DNA of 50,467 nt from Ferrovum sp. (GTDB lineage: Bacteria; Pseudomonadota; Gammaproteobacteria; Burkholderiales; Ferrovaceae): NCBI GenBank assembly GCA_019456405.1, contig WJXM01000041.1, positions 1 to 50,467 on the forward strand, read 5' to 3'. Position numbers and translations under genes: made by a program. Each line of letters begins with the position of its first letter. The stretch's first letter is position 1. Positions 50,427-50,467 of the stretch are shown one piece after another. The notes under the pieces were generated by a model, which saw only the letters and a program-made list of their open reading frames with translations, did no database searches and was not told the origin of the DNA.

Positions 50427-50467
50427 TTTGATACCGATAGGTGTGGGTACTACAAGGGAGTAATAAA

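Overview
The window looks like chromosomal DNA of a motile, respiring Gram-negative bacterium, most likely a betaproteobacterium. Reasons: a full System I cytochrome c maturation operon, a DUF2844-DUF3443 pair of the kind known from Burkholderiales, FlhD/FlhC, DNA polymerase III alpha of the proteobacterial DnaE type, a CheD-containing chemotaxis operon with an Aer-like receptor, and a boxA-like leader just after an initiator tRNA. I cannot fix the family. The two-domain arsenite ATPase operon and the ArsR cysteine arrangement resemble those of bacteria from metal-rich habitats, but that is inference.

Layout. 1-2.2 kb: a recQ-like helicase that stops at the beginning of its winged-helix region, ending 3 nt from a convergent HepT/MntA (HEPN/MNT) toxin-antitoxin pair. 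2.3-4.2 kb: ilvD, in visibly GC-richer codons than its neighbours. 4.3-7.5 kb: oxidative pentose phosphate operon gnd-zwf-pgl. 7.5-13.05 kb, minus strand: metG-tadA-dnaE, overlapping end to end. 13.2-14.9 kb: apbC/mrp and dcd. 15.0-18.9 kb: the most unusual part, a tightly overlapping run of flhD, flhC, a protein resembling a truncated TraI_2 (MobH relaxase) domain, a TraD-type coupling ATPase and a small membrane protein, preceded by a palindrome and a short hairpin. 19.0-24 kb: a PAS-GGDEF-EAL protein, a membrane TPR protein, a Spy/LTXXQ periplasmic protein, a Gly/Trp/Arg-repeat secreted protein and a universal stress protein. 24.1-31.0 kb: ccmF-ccmG-ccmH-ccmI-ccmA-ccmB-ccmC-ccmD-ccmE, complete but in permuted order. 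31.0-40.2 kb: a LuxR-type regulator, then cheY-cheA-cheW-aer/mcp-cheR-cheD-cheB. 40.2-43.6 kb: DUF423, DUF3443, DUF2844 and a PPK2 polyphosphate kinase around a 16-bp perfect palindrome. 43.7-48.0 kb: arsR-arsC-arsD-arsA-acr3, then a Crp/Fnr regulator. 48.9-50.0 kb: a decayed TnpB-like fragment, a secreted proline-rich protein and a DUF3293 protein. 50.2-50.4 kb: AT tract, consensus promoter, tRNA-fMet and boxA, possibly the start of an rRNA operon beyond the window.

How it fits together: motility and sensing dominate. FlhDC could be the flagellar master regulator serving the chemotaxis operon 16 kb away. Its translational linkage to MobH/TraD-type conjugation genes also recalls the SetCD regulators of SXT/R391 elements. 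I see no integrase, att site or mating-pore genes here, so a complete mobile element is not shown.
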